A stretch of 64,000 bases of DNA from NCBI GenBank assembly GCA_903822435.1, contig CAIJPE010000039.1, positions 1-64,000 of the forward strand, in the 5' to 3' direction. Both the position numbers and the translations under genes were made by a program. The notes below the pieces were generated by a model, which saw only the letters and a list, made by a program, of their open reading frames with translations, had not been told where the DNA came from and made no database searches. This document shows positions 7,125 to 16,176 of this stretch, in pieces. Within the stretch, counting starts at the first letter, position 1. The number at the start of each line of letters is the position of its first letter. This DNA comes from an uncultured beta proteobacterium (GTDB taxonomy: Bacteria; Pseudomonadota; Gammaproteobacteria; Burkholderiales; Burkholderiaceae_C).

Positions 7125-9100
7125 GCAGCCGCCTCCTGCGCAGGCGAGGCCGAGACCGAGCGTTGCGGCACGCGATAACGGCGGTCGCTCAAGGCCAGCA
7201 CGCCGCCGGCCATCATCATCAGGCAGCCGCCCCAGATCCAGACGATGAAGGGCTTGTGCTGCACGCGGACGATCCATTCGCCGCTCGGCAACTGTTCACC
7301 CATCGAGATGTAGAGGTCGCGCAGCGGGTTGCTGTCGACCGCCGCCTCTGTCATCGGGTTCTGCTGCACCCGGTAGATCCGCTTTTCGGGCAACAGTGTG
7401 GCGCGCAGGCGATCGCCGCTGTAGACCTCGATGCGGCCCTGGGTCGCCACGTAGTTGGGCCCTTGGACGTCGCGCAGGCCCGTCATCTTGAAGGTGTAGC
7501 CGCCGACTTCGGTGCTGTCTCCAGGGCCCATCTTCACGTCGCGTTCGGTCTCGTAGGTCTTCACCATGGACACACCGAAGGCGAAGGCTGCCACGCCCAG
7601 GTGGGCCGCCAGCATGCCCCACATCGCGAGCGGCAGCTGCCGGGCGCGATGGACCACTTGCGCGGCGCGGGCTCCCGGCGGCAGCAGGCGTTCCTTCAGG
7701 TCCAGGCCCAGGCTGGCGACGATCCAGAATGCCATCAACAGGCCACCGGTGGTCAGCACGCCGAAGCGTCCTGCAACGGCCTGAACGGCCAGCGCGGCGG
7801 CCAGCGCAACCACCAGCACCCAGCGCAGCCGACGCACCATGGGGCCGGCCTCGTCCTGCTTCCAGCGGGTGAGGGGGCCGATGCCCATCACCACGACCAG
7901 CGGCGCCATGAGCAGCCCGAAGACGGTGTCGAAGTAGGGCGGCCCGACGCTGATCTTGCCCAGGCCCAGCGCATCCAGGAACAGCGGGTAAAGCGTGCCC
8001 AGGAGCACCGCGCCGCAGGCCACCGCCAGCATCATGTTGTTGACCAGCAGGAGGGACTCGCGCGAAAACAGGCCGAAGCGCTGCCCGAGGCCGACCTTGG
8101 GTGCTCGCCATGCGAAGAGCGCCAGCGAGCCGCCGATCACGATCACCAGGAAGGCCAGGATGAACAGGCCGCGGCGCGGGTCGGTGGCAAAGGCGTGGAC
8201 CGAGCTGAGCACGCCCGAGCGGACCAGGAAGGTGCCCAGCAGCGACAGGGAAAAGGCCACGATGGCCAGCCAGACGGTCCAGACCTTGAAGGTGCCGCGC
8301 TTCTCGGTGACGGCCAGGGAATGGATGAGCGCGGTGCCGGCCAGCCAGGGCATGAACGAGGCGTTTTCAACCGGGTCCCAGAACCACCAGCCGCCCCAGC
8401 CCAGCTCGTTGTAGGCCCACCAACTGCCCAGGCCGATGCCGAAGGTGAGAAACACCCAGGCGGCCGTCGTCCAGGGCCGAGTCCACCGCGCCCAGGCAGC
8501 GTCCAGGTTGCCGCCGAGCAATGCCGCGATGGCAAAGGCGAACGCGACGCTGAAGCCCACGTAGCCCATGTACAGCATGGGTGGGTGGATGACCATGCCC
8601 GGATCCTGCAGCAACGGGTTCAGGTCGCGCCCGTCCTGTGCCGCCGGGATCAGGCGGTCGAAGGGATTGGAGGTGAGCAGCATGAAGAGCAGGAAGCCCA
8701 CCGCCACCAGACCCATCACGGACAGGATGCGGGCCTGGAACGGGCGCGGAATCCGGTCGCTGAAGCTGGCCACCGCCACCGTCCAGACGTTGAGCATCAG
8801 CATCCACAGCAGCAGCGAACCTTCGTGCCCGCCCCATACGGCCGCAAAGCGGTAGTACAGGGGCAGCGCCGAATTCGAGTTGGATGCGACGTAGAGCACC
8901 GAGAAGTCGTTGCGCAGGAAGCTGGCTGCCAGGGCCGCGAAGGCCAGCACCACGAAGACGGCCTGCCAGCGCGCGAGCGGCTTGCCCAAGGCCATCCAGT
9001 CTTCGCGGCCGCGCTGGGCACCGACCATCGGCAACACGCCTTGCGCCAAGGCCAGGCCCAGGGCGAAGAACAGGCACAGGTGTCCGAGCTCGGGAATCAT
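7121..9100 (-). CDS. ccmF: Haem lyase subunit CcmF
   Basis: The large integral subunit of the haem lyase that attaches haem to apocytochromes in the periplasm. The 659-residue, many-helix protein carries the tryptophan-rich haem-handling motif [18 protein letters not shown] (about residues 235-250), conserved histidines (e.g. [23 protein letters not shown]) and a large periplasmic domain near the C-terminus (about 500-620). Length is normal for CcmF. It overlaps ccmE (ATGA) and ccmG (GTGA) by four bases each. Confidence 0.97.
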   Translation of the reverse strand: MIPELGHLCLFFALGLALAQGVLPMVGAQRGREDWMALGKPLARWQAVFVVLAFAALAASFLRNDFSVLYVASNSNSALPLYYRFAAVWGGHEGSLLLWMLMLNVWTVAVASFSDRIPRPFQARILSVMGLVAVGFLLFMLLTSNPFDRLIPAAQDGRDLNPLLQDPGMVIHPPMLYMGYVGFSVAFAFAIAALLGGNLDAAWARWTRPWTTAAWVFLTFGIGLGSWWAYNELGWGGWWFWDPVENASFMPWLAGTALIHSLAVTEKRGTFKVWTVWLAIVAFSLSLLGTFLVRSGVLSSVHAFATDPRRGLFILAFLVIVIGGSLALFAWRAPKVGLGQRFGLFSRESLLLVNNMMLAVACGAVLLGTLYPLFLDALGLGKISVGPPYFDTVFGLLMAPLVVVMGIGPLTRWKQDEAGPMVRRLRWVLVVALAAALAVQAVAGRFGVLTTGGLLMAFWIVASLGLDLKERLLPPGARAAQVVHRARQLPLAMWGMLAAHLGVAAFAFGVSMVKTYETERDVKMGPGDSTEVGGYTFKMTGLRDVQGPNYVATQGRIEVYSGDRLRATLLPEKRIYRVQQNPMTEAAVDSNPLRDLYISMGEQLPSGEWIVRVQHKPFIVWIWGGCLMMMAGGVLALSDRRYRVPQRSVSASPAQEAAA

Positions 9101-9570
9101 TTGGCGGCTCCGGCTTCGCCCTGTGCCAGCGTCGCTGCCATGCGATTGCGCATCTTGTCGGCGCGCTGGAGCGCGTCGGCTGCCTCGGGGGGCATGTAGT
9201 TCTCGTCGTGCTTGGCCAGCACTTCGCGCGCGGTGAACACGCCGTCGGTACCGAGCTGGCCCTGCGCGACCACGCCCTTGCCTTCCTTGAACAGGTCGGG
9301 CAGCACGCCTTCGTAGCGCACAGGGACGGTCTTTGCGGTGTCGGTGACGGTGAAACGAACCGTCACACCTTCGCGCACCACGGTGCCCGCCTGCACCAGC
9401 CCGCCGATTCGAAAGGTCCGGCCCTGGGGCGCTTCCTTCGAGGCAATCTGGCTGGGCGTGTAGAAGAAGACGAGGTTGCTGTTGAAGGCGTTCAGCACCA
9501 GCCCGGCGGCCACACCCAATGCCAGCAAGGCGCCCCCGATGATCGCCGCTCGCTTTTGACGTGGCTTCAT
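9097..9570 (-). CDS. ccmE: Periplasmic haem chaperone CcmE
   Basis: CcmE binds haem covalently through a histidine and hands it to CcmF. The 157-residue product from the ATG at 9570 has an N-terminal anchor (about 8-28), an OB-fold domain ([16 protein letters not shown] onward) and the haem-binding segment [12 protein letters not shown] with the key His and Tyr. The track ORF includes 35 upstream residues from the ccmD frame; [13 protein letters not shown] is chosen as start because it gives an ATGA overlap with ccmD. The C-terminal tail after MPPE is somewhat long and charged. Confidence 0.96.
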   Translation of the reverse strand: MKPRQKRAAIIGGALLALGVAAGLVLNAFNSNLVFFYTPSQIASKEAPQGRTFRIGGLVQAGTVVREGVTVRFTVTDTAKTVPVRYEGVLPDLFKEGKGVVAQGQLGTDGVFTAREVLAKHDENYMPPEAADALQRADKMRNRMAATLAQGEAGAAK

Positions 9571-9731
9571 GACTGTGCTCCGTGTTCGAGTTGTGCCAGC
9601 GCGGCCCGGCGACGATGAGAGGCCAGCAACGGCTCGATCACCATGATCGCCAGCGTCATGCCGTAGGAACCCCACACATACAGGCCGTAGCCGCCCATGT
9701 GCAGGAAGTCGTCGAATGAGTTCCAGTGCAT
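9567..9731 (-). CDS. ccmD: Haem exporter accessory protein CcmD
   Basis: A 54-residue small membrane protein with the family pattern: an aromatic start ([24 protein letters not shown]), one transmembrane helix ([13 protein letters not shown]) and a basic tail (SHRRRAAL). CcmD helps release holo-CcmE from the CcmABC complex. The ATG at 9731 is preferred over the upstream track start since it begins at the conserved region and leaves 4 bp after ccmC. Confidence 0.93.
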   Translation of the reverse strand: MHWNSFDDFLHMGGYGLYVWGSYGMTLAIMVIEPLLASHRRRAALAQLEHGAQS

Positions 9732-9735
9732 CGCG

Positions 9736-10500
9736 TTATGTCCTCGGCGCCGCTTGCTGGCCACTTGCCAGCCGGCGCACCCAATCGGTCTGGTCTTCCT
9801 GCTCGAGCACGATGGCCCGGGCCCTGGTGAAGACTACGGCGAAACTGTAGGCCCAGAAGCTGAAGGTCATCAGCAACATGGCCACCAGCATGGTGCTGGC
9901 CATTTTCGGAGCGGCGGTCATGCTGATAGAGGAGCCCTGGTGCAATGTGTTCCACCAACGCACCGAAAAATAGATGACCGGCACGTTGACGGCGCCCACC
10001 AGCGCCAGCAAGGCCCCGGCGTGCGCCGCCCGGCGCACATCATCGATGGCGGCGACCAGAGCCATGTAACCAATGTAGAGAAGCAACAGGATGAATTCAG
10101 AGGTCAGACGGGCGTCCCAGACCCACCAGGTGCCCCAGGTCGGCTTGCCCCAGAACGAACCCGTCCACAACGCAATGACGGTGAACAGCGCACCGGTGGG
10201 GGCCAGCGCCTGGGCGTACATCGAGGCCAGGCGGGCATTCATGATCCAGCCCCACGCGGCCCAGAACGCCAGAATCAGGTAGATCAGCATCGACATCCAC
10301 GCGGCCGGTACGTGGATGAAGATGATCCGGTAGGCGTCGCCCTGCTGGAAATCGGTGGGCGCGATGCCGAAGCCGACCCACAGACCGGCCAGTCCCAGGG
10401 CGATGGCCAGCGCCCAGAACCACGGCACCAGCGTGCCCGCGAGTGCATAGAAGCGGGAAGGCGCGGCGAAGGTCGACCATCGAAGGGCAGGGGCGTTCAC
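9736..10500 (-). CDS. ccmC: Haem exporter membrane protein CcmC
   Basis: CcmC loads haem onto CcmE at the outer face of the cytoplasmic membrane. The 254-residue protein has six predicted helices and the tryptophan-rich motif WGTWWVWDARLTSE (about 135-148). Conserved histidines flank it (IIFIHVPAAW before; a second in the RWWNTLHQG segment after). Length is typical. It lies 3 bp from ccmB and 4 bp from ccmD, inside the continuous maturation operon. Confidence 0.97.
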   Translation of the reverse strand: MNAPALRWSTFAAPSRFYALAGTLVPWFWALAIALGLAGLWVGFGIAPTDFQQGDAYRIIFIHVPAAWMSMLIYLILAFWAAWGWIMNARLASMYAQALAPTGALFTVIALWTGSFWGKPTWGTWWVWDARLTSEFILLLLYIGYMALVAAIDDVRRAAHAGALLALVGAVNVPVIYFSVRWWNTLHQGSSISMTAAPKMASTMLVAMLLMTFSFWAYSFAVVFTRARAIVLEQEDQTDWVRRLASGQQAAPRT

Positions 10501-10503
10501 GGT

Positions 10504-11172
10504 TCAGTCCATTGAAATGCGCAAGGCCGCCGCGGTGGCCAGGGGTGCCCCGAGGACGGACAGGATCAGCAAGGCACCCAGCAGCGAGAAGTGGGCCCCT
10601 GGCGACAGGCCCCCGTCGACGGCGCCGACGGCGCCAGTGCCGAAGATCAGCGCCGGTATGGTCAGCGGCAGGACCAGCAGGAAGACGAGCGCCGCACCGC
10701 TGCGCAGGCCCAGCGTCAAGGCCGCTCCCACGGCGCCGAGCAGGCTCAGCACGGGCGTGCCCAGCAGCAGCCCCAGCATCAGCGTGCCGATGGACTCCAT
10801 CCGCATGCCGAAGAGCACGCCGAAGAGCGGTGCCGCCACGACCAGCGGCACGCCGGTGGTCAGCCAATGGGCCAGCACCTTGCCGACCACCAGCAAGAGC
10901 AACGGCTGTGGCGAGAGCAGCATCTGCTCGAGAGAGCCGTCCGCGGCGTCACCGGCAAACATCTGGCTGACCGAGAGCATGGCGGCAAGCAACGCGCAAA
11001 CCCACACGACACCTGGGGCAATCTGGCGAAGCGTCTGAGCTTCAGGACCCACGCCCAAGGGAAACAACCCCACTGCGACCGTGAAGAACCCCAGCGGCAG
11101 CATCACTTCGACTCTTCGGCGACTGGCCAACAACAGGTCACGCTTGGCGATGGCCAGCACGACGGCCGTCAT
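10504..11172 (-). CDS. ccmB: Haem exporter permease CcmB
   Basis: The 222-residue six-helix membrane partner of the CcmA ATPase. Recognisable segments are AIAKRDLLLASRRR at the N-terminus, VGLFPLGVGPE, and FAGDAADGSLEQMLLSPQPL, typical of CcmB. The ATG at 11172 is chosen; the track ORF runs far upstream through another frame of the cymA-like gene. An 80-bp spacer separates it from that gene, the widest gap among the genes from mtoA to the sensor kinase. Its normal partner ccmA lies 5 kb upstream, beyond the four cytochrome/porin genes. Confidence 0.96.
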   Translation of the reverse strand: MTAVVLAIAKRDLLLASRRRVEVMLPLGFFTVAVGLFPLGVGPEAQTLRQIAPGVVWVCALLAAMLSVSQMFAGDAADGSLEQMLLSPQPLLLLVVGKVLAHWLTTGVPLVVAAPLFGVLFGMRMESIGTLMLGLLLGTPVLSLLGAVGAALTLGLRSGAALVFLLVLPLTIPALIFGTGAVGAVDGGLSPGAHFSLLGALLILSVLGAPLATAAALRISMD

Positions 11173-11252
11173 GCTGGGCCGCAAGGCAGATGCATTCGGA
11201 TATCTTGCATGCGTGCCGCCATTGTAAGGGTGGCACGCGCGGGGATTGGTCC

Positions 11253-11840
11253 TTACTCGTCGGGGTCGCGGTACTCCTTGGGCAGGTGGTGTGCGATGCC
11301 TTTGTGGCAATCGATGCAGGTCTTGCCTTCCTGCTGGGCGCCCATGTGCTTCTTGTAGATGCTCTGCTTCTGCTTCTCCGAACTCATGGCGTCGAAGTTG
11401 TGGCAGTTGCGGCATTCGCGCGAGCCGGTGGCCGACATGCGCGCCCATTCGTGCGTGGCCAGTTCCATCCGCTTGGCCTCGAATTTTTCCGGGGTGTCGA
11501 TGGTGCCGATCAGTTTGCCCCAGACTTCGCCGCTGGCCTGGATCTTCCGGGCCATCTTGTGCGTCCAGTCCTTGGGCACATGGCAATCGCTGCAGATGGC
11601 CCGCACGCCGGTGCGGTTTTTGAAGTGGATGGTTTCCTGGTATTCCACGTACACGGTGTCGCGCATCTCGTGGCAACCGGTGCAGAAGGCCAGCGTGTTG
11701 GTGGCCTCCATGCCCGTGTTGAAGGCCCCCCAGAACAGGATGCCGCCCACGAAGCCCAGCACCAGCAGGGTCAGGAGGCCGTACTTTGCGCTCGGCCGGC
11801 GCAGGAACTGCCACGCGCGCTTGATTTTTCCGTCGCTCAT
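11253..11840 (-). CDS. cymA: NapC/NirT-family tetrahaem quinol cytochrome (CymA/MtoC-like)
   Basis: An inner-membrane tetrahaem cytochrome that exchanges electrons between the quinone pool and periplasmic cytochromes. The 195-residue protein has one N-terminal helix (about 18-42, GLLTLLVLGFVGGILFWGAF) and four haem motifs: CTGCH, CSDCH, CRNCH and CIDCH, the number and order typical of NapC/NirT/CymA. It overlaps the mtoB-like gene by four bases (ATGA), so it belongs to that module. In an Fe(II)-oxidising system it would feed electrons from MtoA/MtoD to ubiquinone; in a reducing system the flow would be opposite. The symbol follows CymA usage; MtoC is equally apt. Confidence 0.92.
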   Translation of the reverse strand: MSDGKIKRAWQFLRRPSAKYGLLTLLVLGFVGGILFWGAFNTGMEATNTLAFCTGCHEMRDTVYVEYQETIHFKNRTGVRAICSDCHVPKDWTHKMARKIQASGEVWGKLIGTIDTPEKFEAKRMELATHEWARMSATGSRECRNCHNFDAMSSEKQKQSIYKKHMGAQQEGKTCIDCHKGIAHHLPKEYRDPDE

Positions 11841-14521
11841 TGGAAGCTGACCAGGTAGGAAACGGTTACGGTGTGCACCGTGAAGCTGGGTGCCTGCTCG
11901 AAAGTGGGCAGCACGCCCGCCAGTCCGCCGGCCTGCAGGCCGTCGTAGGCCCAATCGGTGGCCTGCATGTGCTGGTAGAGGTAGCCCACGCGCACGGCGC
12001 GGCTGTCGTCGAGTCGCCAGCGCAGCCCGGCCCGCAACTCCACCGTGCGGGTGGTGATGTCGGGCAGCGGCGTGGCGGCAATGTAGTAGGCCGCCACGGT
12101 GCCGGCCGCCGCACCGGTGACCGCCAGCGGGTTGTTGGCATAGTTGCCGCCGGCCGTGTCGTTGGCGGTGCGCGCCGAGGTGTACGACAGGCCGCCGCTC
12201 AGATCGAGCTTGCCGCCGGCCAGGTTCTTCTGCGTGCCCGCGATGCCCAGTGTGCTGACGCGGTCGCGGTTGTCGGCCTTCCAGTCCAGGCAGGGGTCGA
12301 TCTTGTTGTTGGCGTTGCGCAGCGCGATGGTGGCGAAGCAGCCGCCCGAGATCGCCGTGAAGCCGTTGACGTTGACGGCCGTGCTGTTGGCCGTGTAGCT
12401 GTTGCCGGCGCTGGTGGTGTGCTGGTCCTCGAAGGTGACATAAGCCGCGAGACTGGTGTTTTCGCTCGGCGCCCAGCTGCCGTCCAGGTTGGCCGTCCAG
12501 CCGCGCGCCTTCTGCAGGCCGTAGACCGAGTGCGTGTAGTCGTCGCCATTGAGGTCCAGGCCCGCCTGCAGGCTGACGGTGTCGCTGGCCTGCCAGGTCA
12601 GGGCCGACCGCAGCTTGTCGCGCTTGCGGTCGGCCATGTCGTAGCGGCGCATGCCCGGCAACTCGCTGATGCGGTTCTGGTTGGCATACAGGCTGTTGGA
12701 CAGTGCGTTGTTGTTGGCGAAGAAGAACGCAGCGGGGCTGCCGGCGGCCGGCAGGGGGTTCAGGCCCAGCGCCGGCCCGTAGCCGGTCACGCCCAACTGG
12801 GTCATGGTGCCGTAGGCAGTGCTGCCGCCGGGCGCCCCGGTGGGCGACACATTGGCCATCGGCACCAGGGCCAGGAAGGCGTTTTCGTTGTAGTCCACCG
12901 TGCGTTCGGCGTGGGTCAACCCGACCCGGCCGCTCAAGGAATCGGTGGCGTTGAACAGCAGTTCCAGCCGTACCGTGTCTTCGTCGGTCTTGTTGGCGTC
13001 CGCGCAGGCGATCCAGCTGCCGTTGCACCAGTGGTCGACCTTCTGCTTCTGGTAGCCCACCCGCACGGTCTGGCCCGGGGCCAGCCTGTAGTCGCCGTCC
13101 AGGTCCACCTGGTGCAGCTTGCGGCTGTAGGCCCGGTTGGCGTTGATGTTCGCATTGGAGCCCAGGCCCAGCGTGGGGTAGGCGCCGTTGAATACCGAAC
13201 TGCCGGCGTTGCCGCTGCGCAATTCGCTTGCGTCATAGAAGGCGTAGTTGTTCACGGGCGTCTGGTTGTCGCGCTCGTCGAACTTGTAGGCCGCGGACAG
13301 GTTTAGCCCCGCGATCGGCCTCGAGGCCAGGCGCAGGTGCAGTGCACGGTTGACCACCAGGGCCTGCGCCGAGCCCTGCGGCACCAGCACCGTGCTGATG
13401 TCGGTGACGAAGGGCGCGTTCTGGGTGCTGCGGCCAAAGCTCACGCCGCCCGACAGCCGCGTGCTGCTGCCCAGGCGGTACTGGGCATTGACGCCGAGCT
13501 GGTGCAACTCGTTGCTGGGCGCCGAACTCATGGTCTGCGAGTTGGGCGCTGATCCCGGCGTGGCCCAGTTGGCCCAGGTCATCGAGGGCACGTTGTTGGT
13601 CAGCGTCGACAGCAGGTAGTGGCTCTGAACCACCAACCGGTCGCCCGTGTAGTTCAGGCCCAGCGTGATCTGCTCGTGGCTCTGGTCGATCAGGTCGGGG
13701 ATGATGGTGGAAATGTCGCCGCCGGTGAAGCGCGTGATGGTGCCCATGGCCTTCAGGCCGTTGCGGTCTTCGTGGCGCAGGTTGGCCGTGAGGTCCCAGC
13801 GGCTGTCGAGATTGAGCAGTGCGTTGAACTCCAGCCTCTTGCGCTGGGTGCCCAGGCGTACCGTCTGGAAGGCCGGCAGGTCGGCCGACTGGATGGCCGA
13901 GGCCGTGGCCAGCTGGGCCGCCGTGGGCGCCGTGTACACACCGCTGACCAACCCGTTGGAGGCCGTCACGTCGCTGGACAGGCCGCGGGCGTTGGCCCCC
14001 GTGGCGCTGACCCGGGGCACCAGCGGCACCAGCCAGTTGGAGGGCAGGGTCAGGACGTGGGTGCCGGCGCCCAGCAGGGGCGTCTGGTAGGTGTCGGAGC
14101 GGTTGCGCTGCAACTCGTCGTACGTGACGCTGAAGCGCCCCTGGCCCTGTTGCGAGGCCTCGGCCCCCAGGCTGCGTGAATCGGTGCCCAGCTGCAGGCC
14201 CCAGACGCGCCAGCGCGACGCATCGTCGCTGTCCCAGCGGCCGCCGCCGCGCAGGTCGAAGGCACCCACGCCGAAGGTGCCCTTGCGCTTGATGCCGTCG
14301 TATTCGTGGGCCTTGGCCGACGCATCGCTGGTGTTGCCGATGCCCACCTCCACCGTGGACGTGGGTTGGGTCAATGCCGCCGTGGCGGCGTCTTCGGCCA
14401 GCGCCATGCGGGGGGTGCAGACGGTGCCGGCCGCCCCCATGGCCAGCAGGGCGCCCCGCAGAGCGGCCACCGAAGGCCGCAACGCGCAGGCACGGGGAAT
14501 GGGGAGGTGCAGAAGGGACAT
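11837..14521 (-). CDS. mtoB: MtrB/PioB/MtoB-family outer-membrane porin
   Basis: An outer-membrane beta-barrel that sheathes a decahaem cytochrome to carry electrons across the outer membrane. The 894-residue product has a long signal peptide (cleavage near MALAEDAA), then repeated amphipathic strands rich in Tyr, Asn, Asp and Gly (e.g. TLGLNYTGDRLVVQSHYLLS, VRVGYQKQKVDHW) and ends in an aromatic residue pattern (TVSYLVSFQ) typical of barrels. It is longer than Shewanella MtrB (about 700) and nearer PioB. A GGAG ribosome site precedes the ATG. It lies 27 bp after the decahaem gene, the diagnostic MtrAB gene pair. No surface MtrC/OmcA cytochrome is present in the window. Confidence 0.93.
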   Translation of the reverse strand: MSLLHLPIPRACALRPSVAALRGALLAMGAAGTVCTPRMALAEDAATAALTQPTSTVEVGIGNTSDASAKAHEYDGIKRKGTFGVGAFDLRGGGRWDSDDASRWRVWGLQLGTDSRSLGAEASQQGQGRFSVTYDELQRNRSDTYQTPLLGAGTHVLTLPSNWLVPLVPRVSATGANARGLSSDVTASNGLVSGVYTAPTAAQLATASAIQSADLPAFQTVRLGTQRKRLEFNALLNLDSRWDLTANLRHEDRNGLKAMGTITRFTGGDISTIIPDLIDQSHEQITLGLNYTGDRLVVQSHYLLSTLTNNVPSMTWANWATPGSAPNSQTMSSAPSNELHQLGVNAQYRLGSSTRLSGGVSFGRSTQNAPFVTDISTVLVPQGSAQALVVNRALHLRLASRPIAGLNLSAAYKFDERDNQTPVNNYAFYDASELRSGNAGSSVFNGAYPTLGLGSNANINANRAYSRKLHQVDLDGDYRLAPGQTVRVGYQKQKVDHWCNGSWIACADANKTDEDTVRLELLFNATDSLSGRVGLTHAERTVDYNENAFLALVPMANVSPTGAPGGSTAYGTMTQLGVTGYGPALGLNPLPAAGSPAAFFFANNNALSNSLYANQNRISELPGMRRYDMADRKRDKLRSALTWQASDTVSLQAGLDLNGDDYTHSVYGLQKARGWTANLDGSWAPSENTSLAAYVTFEDQHTTSAGNSYTANSTAVNVNGFTAISGGCFATIALRNANNKIDPCLDWKADNRDRVSTLGIAGTQKNLAGGKLDLSGGLSYTSARTANDTAGGNYANNPLAVTGAAAGTVAAYYIAATPLPDITTRTVELRAGLRWRLDDSRAVRVGYLYQHMQATDWAYDGLQAGGLAGVLPTFEQAPSFTVHTVTVSYLVSFQ

Positions 14522-14548
14522 GAGTGTCTCCTTGAAGGGGTGCCGTGG

Positions 14549-15541
14549 TCAGCGCTGGAACTTCGCGCCGGCGGGGTGGTTGGAGCCGTGGACCAGCACG
14601 TGGCAGTTCAGGCAGGCCCTTCCGACCAACTGGGCACGCGCCGCGGCGTTGGCCAGCGGGTTGATGCCATTGACCGTGGTCAGGTTGCCCCCGGCGAGGT
14701 TCGCGCCGCTGTTGGCCTGTGCGCCGTGGTCTCCGCTGTGGCACTGCTGGCACAGCATCGGCGGCCGGGCCTTCAGCAAAGGCGCGTTGGTCGAGCCGTG
14801 CGGCGTGTGGCAGGTGGTGCAATCTTCGGCCACCGGGGCGTGCTCCCACAGGAAGGGGCCGCGCTTCTCGGCGTGGCAGCTGGTGCAGGTGGCGTTGACC
14901 GAGTCCTTGGCCAGCAGCTTGGGCCCGGTCGTGCCGTGCGGGTTGTGGCAGTCGCTGCAGGCCATCTTGCCGGCGGCCAGCGGGTGGGTGGAGATGCGGT
15001 GCGTCTGCGCGCGCTCGGTCTTGTGGCAGGCAAAGCACACCTCGGGCTGCGTGGCCTTGGTCAGCACCGGGTCGGTCTTGCGGTGCACCGAGTGGCAGGC
15101 TGCGCAGGGCACGTTGCGCGACTCGTGTGCGCTGCCGTCCCAGTGCATGCGCAGCCCGCCCTTGTGGCAGGCGATGCAGGTCTCGCTCTGGATGCGCGGG
15201 TCGCTGGCATGGTTGACCGTCGTGTCGGTCTTGTAGACGACTTCGGGCGCCGGTCGGCTGGCGTTGCCCAGGCCCTTGCCGCCCGCCACGTGCTCGTTGC
15301 TCTTGCCGTGGCAGGACTGGCAACTCGGCGTGCGGCTGTCTGCCTTCACGCCGTGCCGTGTTTGGTAGATCGAGAAAATCGGCTTGTTGTCGGTCTCGTC
15401 GTGGCACTTGGTGCACACGGCGTCCTGCGCCAACGCTTCCACCAGCCTCGGCGTCGGGCTCGGGGCCTCGGCCGCCAGTGCCGGGGTACCCATCAGGCAG
15501 GCGAGCGCCAGCCCGACGCACAACCGCGTCATCCAGACCAT
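14549..15541 (-). CDS. mtoA: Periplasmic decahaem cytochrome c, MtrA/MtoA/PioA (DmsE) family
   Basis: Exactly ten CXXCH motifs can be counted in the 330-residue product: CTKCH, CQSCH, CIACH, CAACH, CFACH, CSDCH, CTSCH, CTTCH, CQQCH and CLNCH. A signal peptide ends at about residue 23 (GTPALAAEA). Length and haem count match MtrA/MtoA rather than the larger surface cytochromes. The protein would lie inside the MtoB barrel and act as the trans-outer-membrane wire. The start at 15541 has a GGAG site seven bases upstream; M4 is a possible alternative. With MtoB, the CymA-like protein and the MtoD-like protein it reproduces the gene set described for neutrophilic Fe(II) oxidisers. Fe(II) as the donor is inference. 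Confidence 0.95.
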   Translation of the reverse strand: MVWMTRLCVGLALACLMGTPALAAEAPSPTPRLVEALAQDAVCTKCHDETDNKPIFSIYQTRHGVKADSRTPSCQSCHGKSNEHVAGGKGLGNASRPAPEVVYKTDTTVNHASDPRIQSETCIACHKGGLRMHWDGSAHESRNVPCAACHSVHRKTDPVLTKATQPEVCFACHKTERAQTHRISTHPLAAGKMACSDCHNPHGTTGPKLLAKDSVNATCTSCHAEKRGPFLWEHAPVAEDCTTCHTPHGSTNAPLLKARPPMLCQQCHSGDHGAQANSGANLAGGNLTTVNGINPLANAAARAQLVGRACLNCHVLVHGSNHPAGAKFQR

Positions 15542-15602
15542 CTTCGTCTCCTTGCAGGGCAGCCCGGGGGCGCGGCTCAGGCCGCGGGGGGCCGCGGGGG
15601 GC

Positions 15603-15965
15603 TCAGCGCGACAGGATCCAGCCGATGAGGTTCTTCAACTCGGCGGGGTCCTTGACCTTGACGATCTTGTGTTCCTCTTCGTGTCCGTCGGGGAACTTGG
15701 CCTTCTCACCGGTGGTGAGATGCGTCGTCAAGCGGGCCTCGGCGTCGGCCTTGCCCTTGTATTTCGCTGCTACCTCCTGGTAGGAGGGACCGTCCTTCTT
15801 CTTTTCCACCCCGTGGCACTTGAAGCAGTTGTTCTGCCTCGCGGTGGCCTCTGCCGCCGCCGCGTCCACGGCCATCGCGGATCCGGTGCCGGTGGCCAGG
15901 CACAGGGCCAGGCCAAGGGACTTGCCAAAATTCCGGATCGATTGCCTTGTCGGTTTGTTCGTCAT
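15603..15965 (-). CDS. mtoD: Small monohaem cytochrome c, MtoD-like
   Basis: A 120-residue protein with a signal peptide (ending near GSAMA) and one haem motif CFKCH at about residue 47, followed by a lysine-rich body (VEKKKDGPSYQEVAAKYKGK) that resembles class I periplasmic cytochromes. It would shuttle electrons in the periplasm between the MtoAB wire and inner-membrane acceptors. Its position before mtoA supports the MtoD role. No methionine occurs after the haem motif, so the usual His/Met ligation is impossible; a His in FPDGHEEEH is the best candidate sixth ligand. A GGAG site precedes the ATG. A 244-bp regulatory gap separates it from ccmA. Confidence 0.85.
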   Translation of the reverse strand: MTNKPTRQSIRNFGKSLGLALCLATGTGSAMAVDAAAAEATARQNNCFKCHGVEKKKDGPSYQEVAAKYKGKADAEARLTTHLTTGEKAKFPDGHEEEHKIVKVKDPAELKNLIGWILSR

Positions 15966-16047
15966 GTGCGCTCCGTTCGCTTCAGGTTGTCTGGCCTTCG
16001 AGGGCCGTGCGCCAGGACTTCAGCGCATTCTTTTTGTTCAGGTTGCC

Positions 16048-16053
16048 AAGGTA
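16048..16053 (-). promoter_or_regulatory. Weak candidate -10 element for the mtoD transcript
   Basis: On the minus strand TACCTT is a loose -10 match. It would put transcription start near 16041 and the FNR-type box around -60, a class I activator position. There is no clear -35, as expected for an activated promoter. This is a guess that 5' end mapping could settle. Confidence 0.2.
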
Positions 16054-16093
16054 CGCCTTTGCGGGCGCGTCGGGGGTCTTGATTCACCGATCC

Positions 16094-16107
16094 TTGATGC
16101 GAATCAA
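16094..16107. promoter_or_regulatory. Perfect FNR/ANR-type binding site upstream of mtoD
   Basis: TTGAT-GCGA-ATCAA matches the FNR/ANR/DNR consensus TTGAT-N4-ATCAA at every fixed position. It lies about 130 bp upstream of the mtoD start and downstream of ccmA, so it can control the leftward cytochrome/porin and ccmB-I genes independently of ccmA. An overlapping wider repeat (TTGATTC at 16079 with GAATCAA at 16101) also occurs. Control by low oxygen would suit micro-oxic Fe(II) oxidation. No fnr gene is in the window. Confidence 0.75.
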
Positions 16108-16131
16108 TCCTGGTCCGCGCTTGGGCCGAAC

Positions 16132-16143
16132 CTTGACGTCAAG
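16132..16143. promoter_or_regulatory. 12-bp perfect palindrome CTTGACGTCAAG
   Basis: A perfect 12-bp palindrome 24 bp from the FNR-type box in the same gap between ccmA and mtoD. It looks like a dimeric regulator operator. No cognate regulator can be assigned; the OmpR-type regulator of this operon would more usually bind direct repeats. Confidence 0.4.
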
Positions 16144-16176
16144 CGGCCCTGTCATCCGTTCGTTGGCGAACATAGC

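Noticed and set aside
7163-9199. 678-residue plus-strand ORF opposite ccmF
   Set aside because: Composition is His/Gln/Arg/Ala with no domain, while the minus strand encodes a complete CcmF.
13233-15521. 762-residue minus ORF overlapping mtoA and mtoB
   Set aside because: It reads both genes in a wrong frame; the decahaem and porin frames have signal peptides, motifs and ribosome sites.
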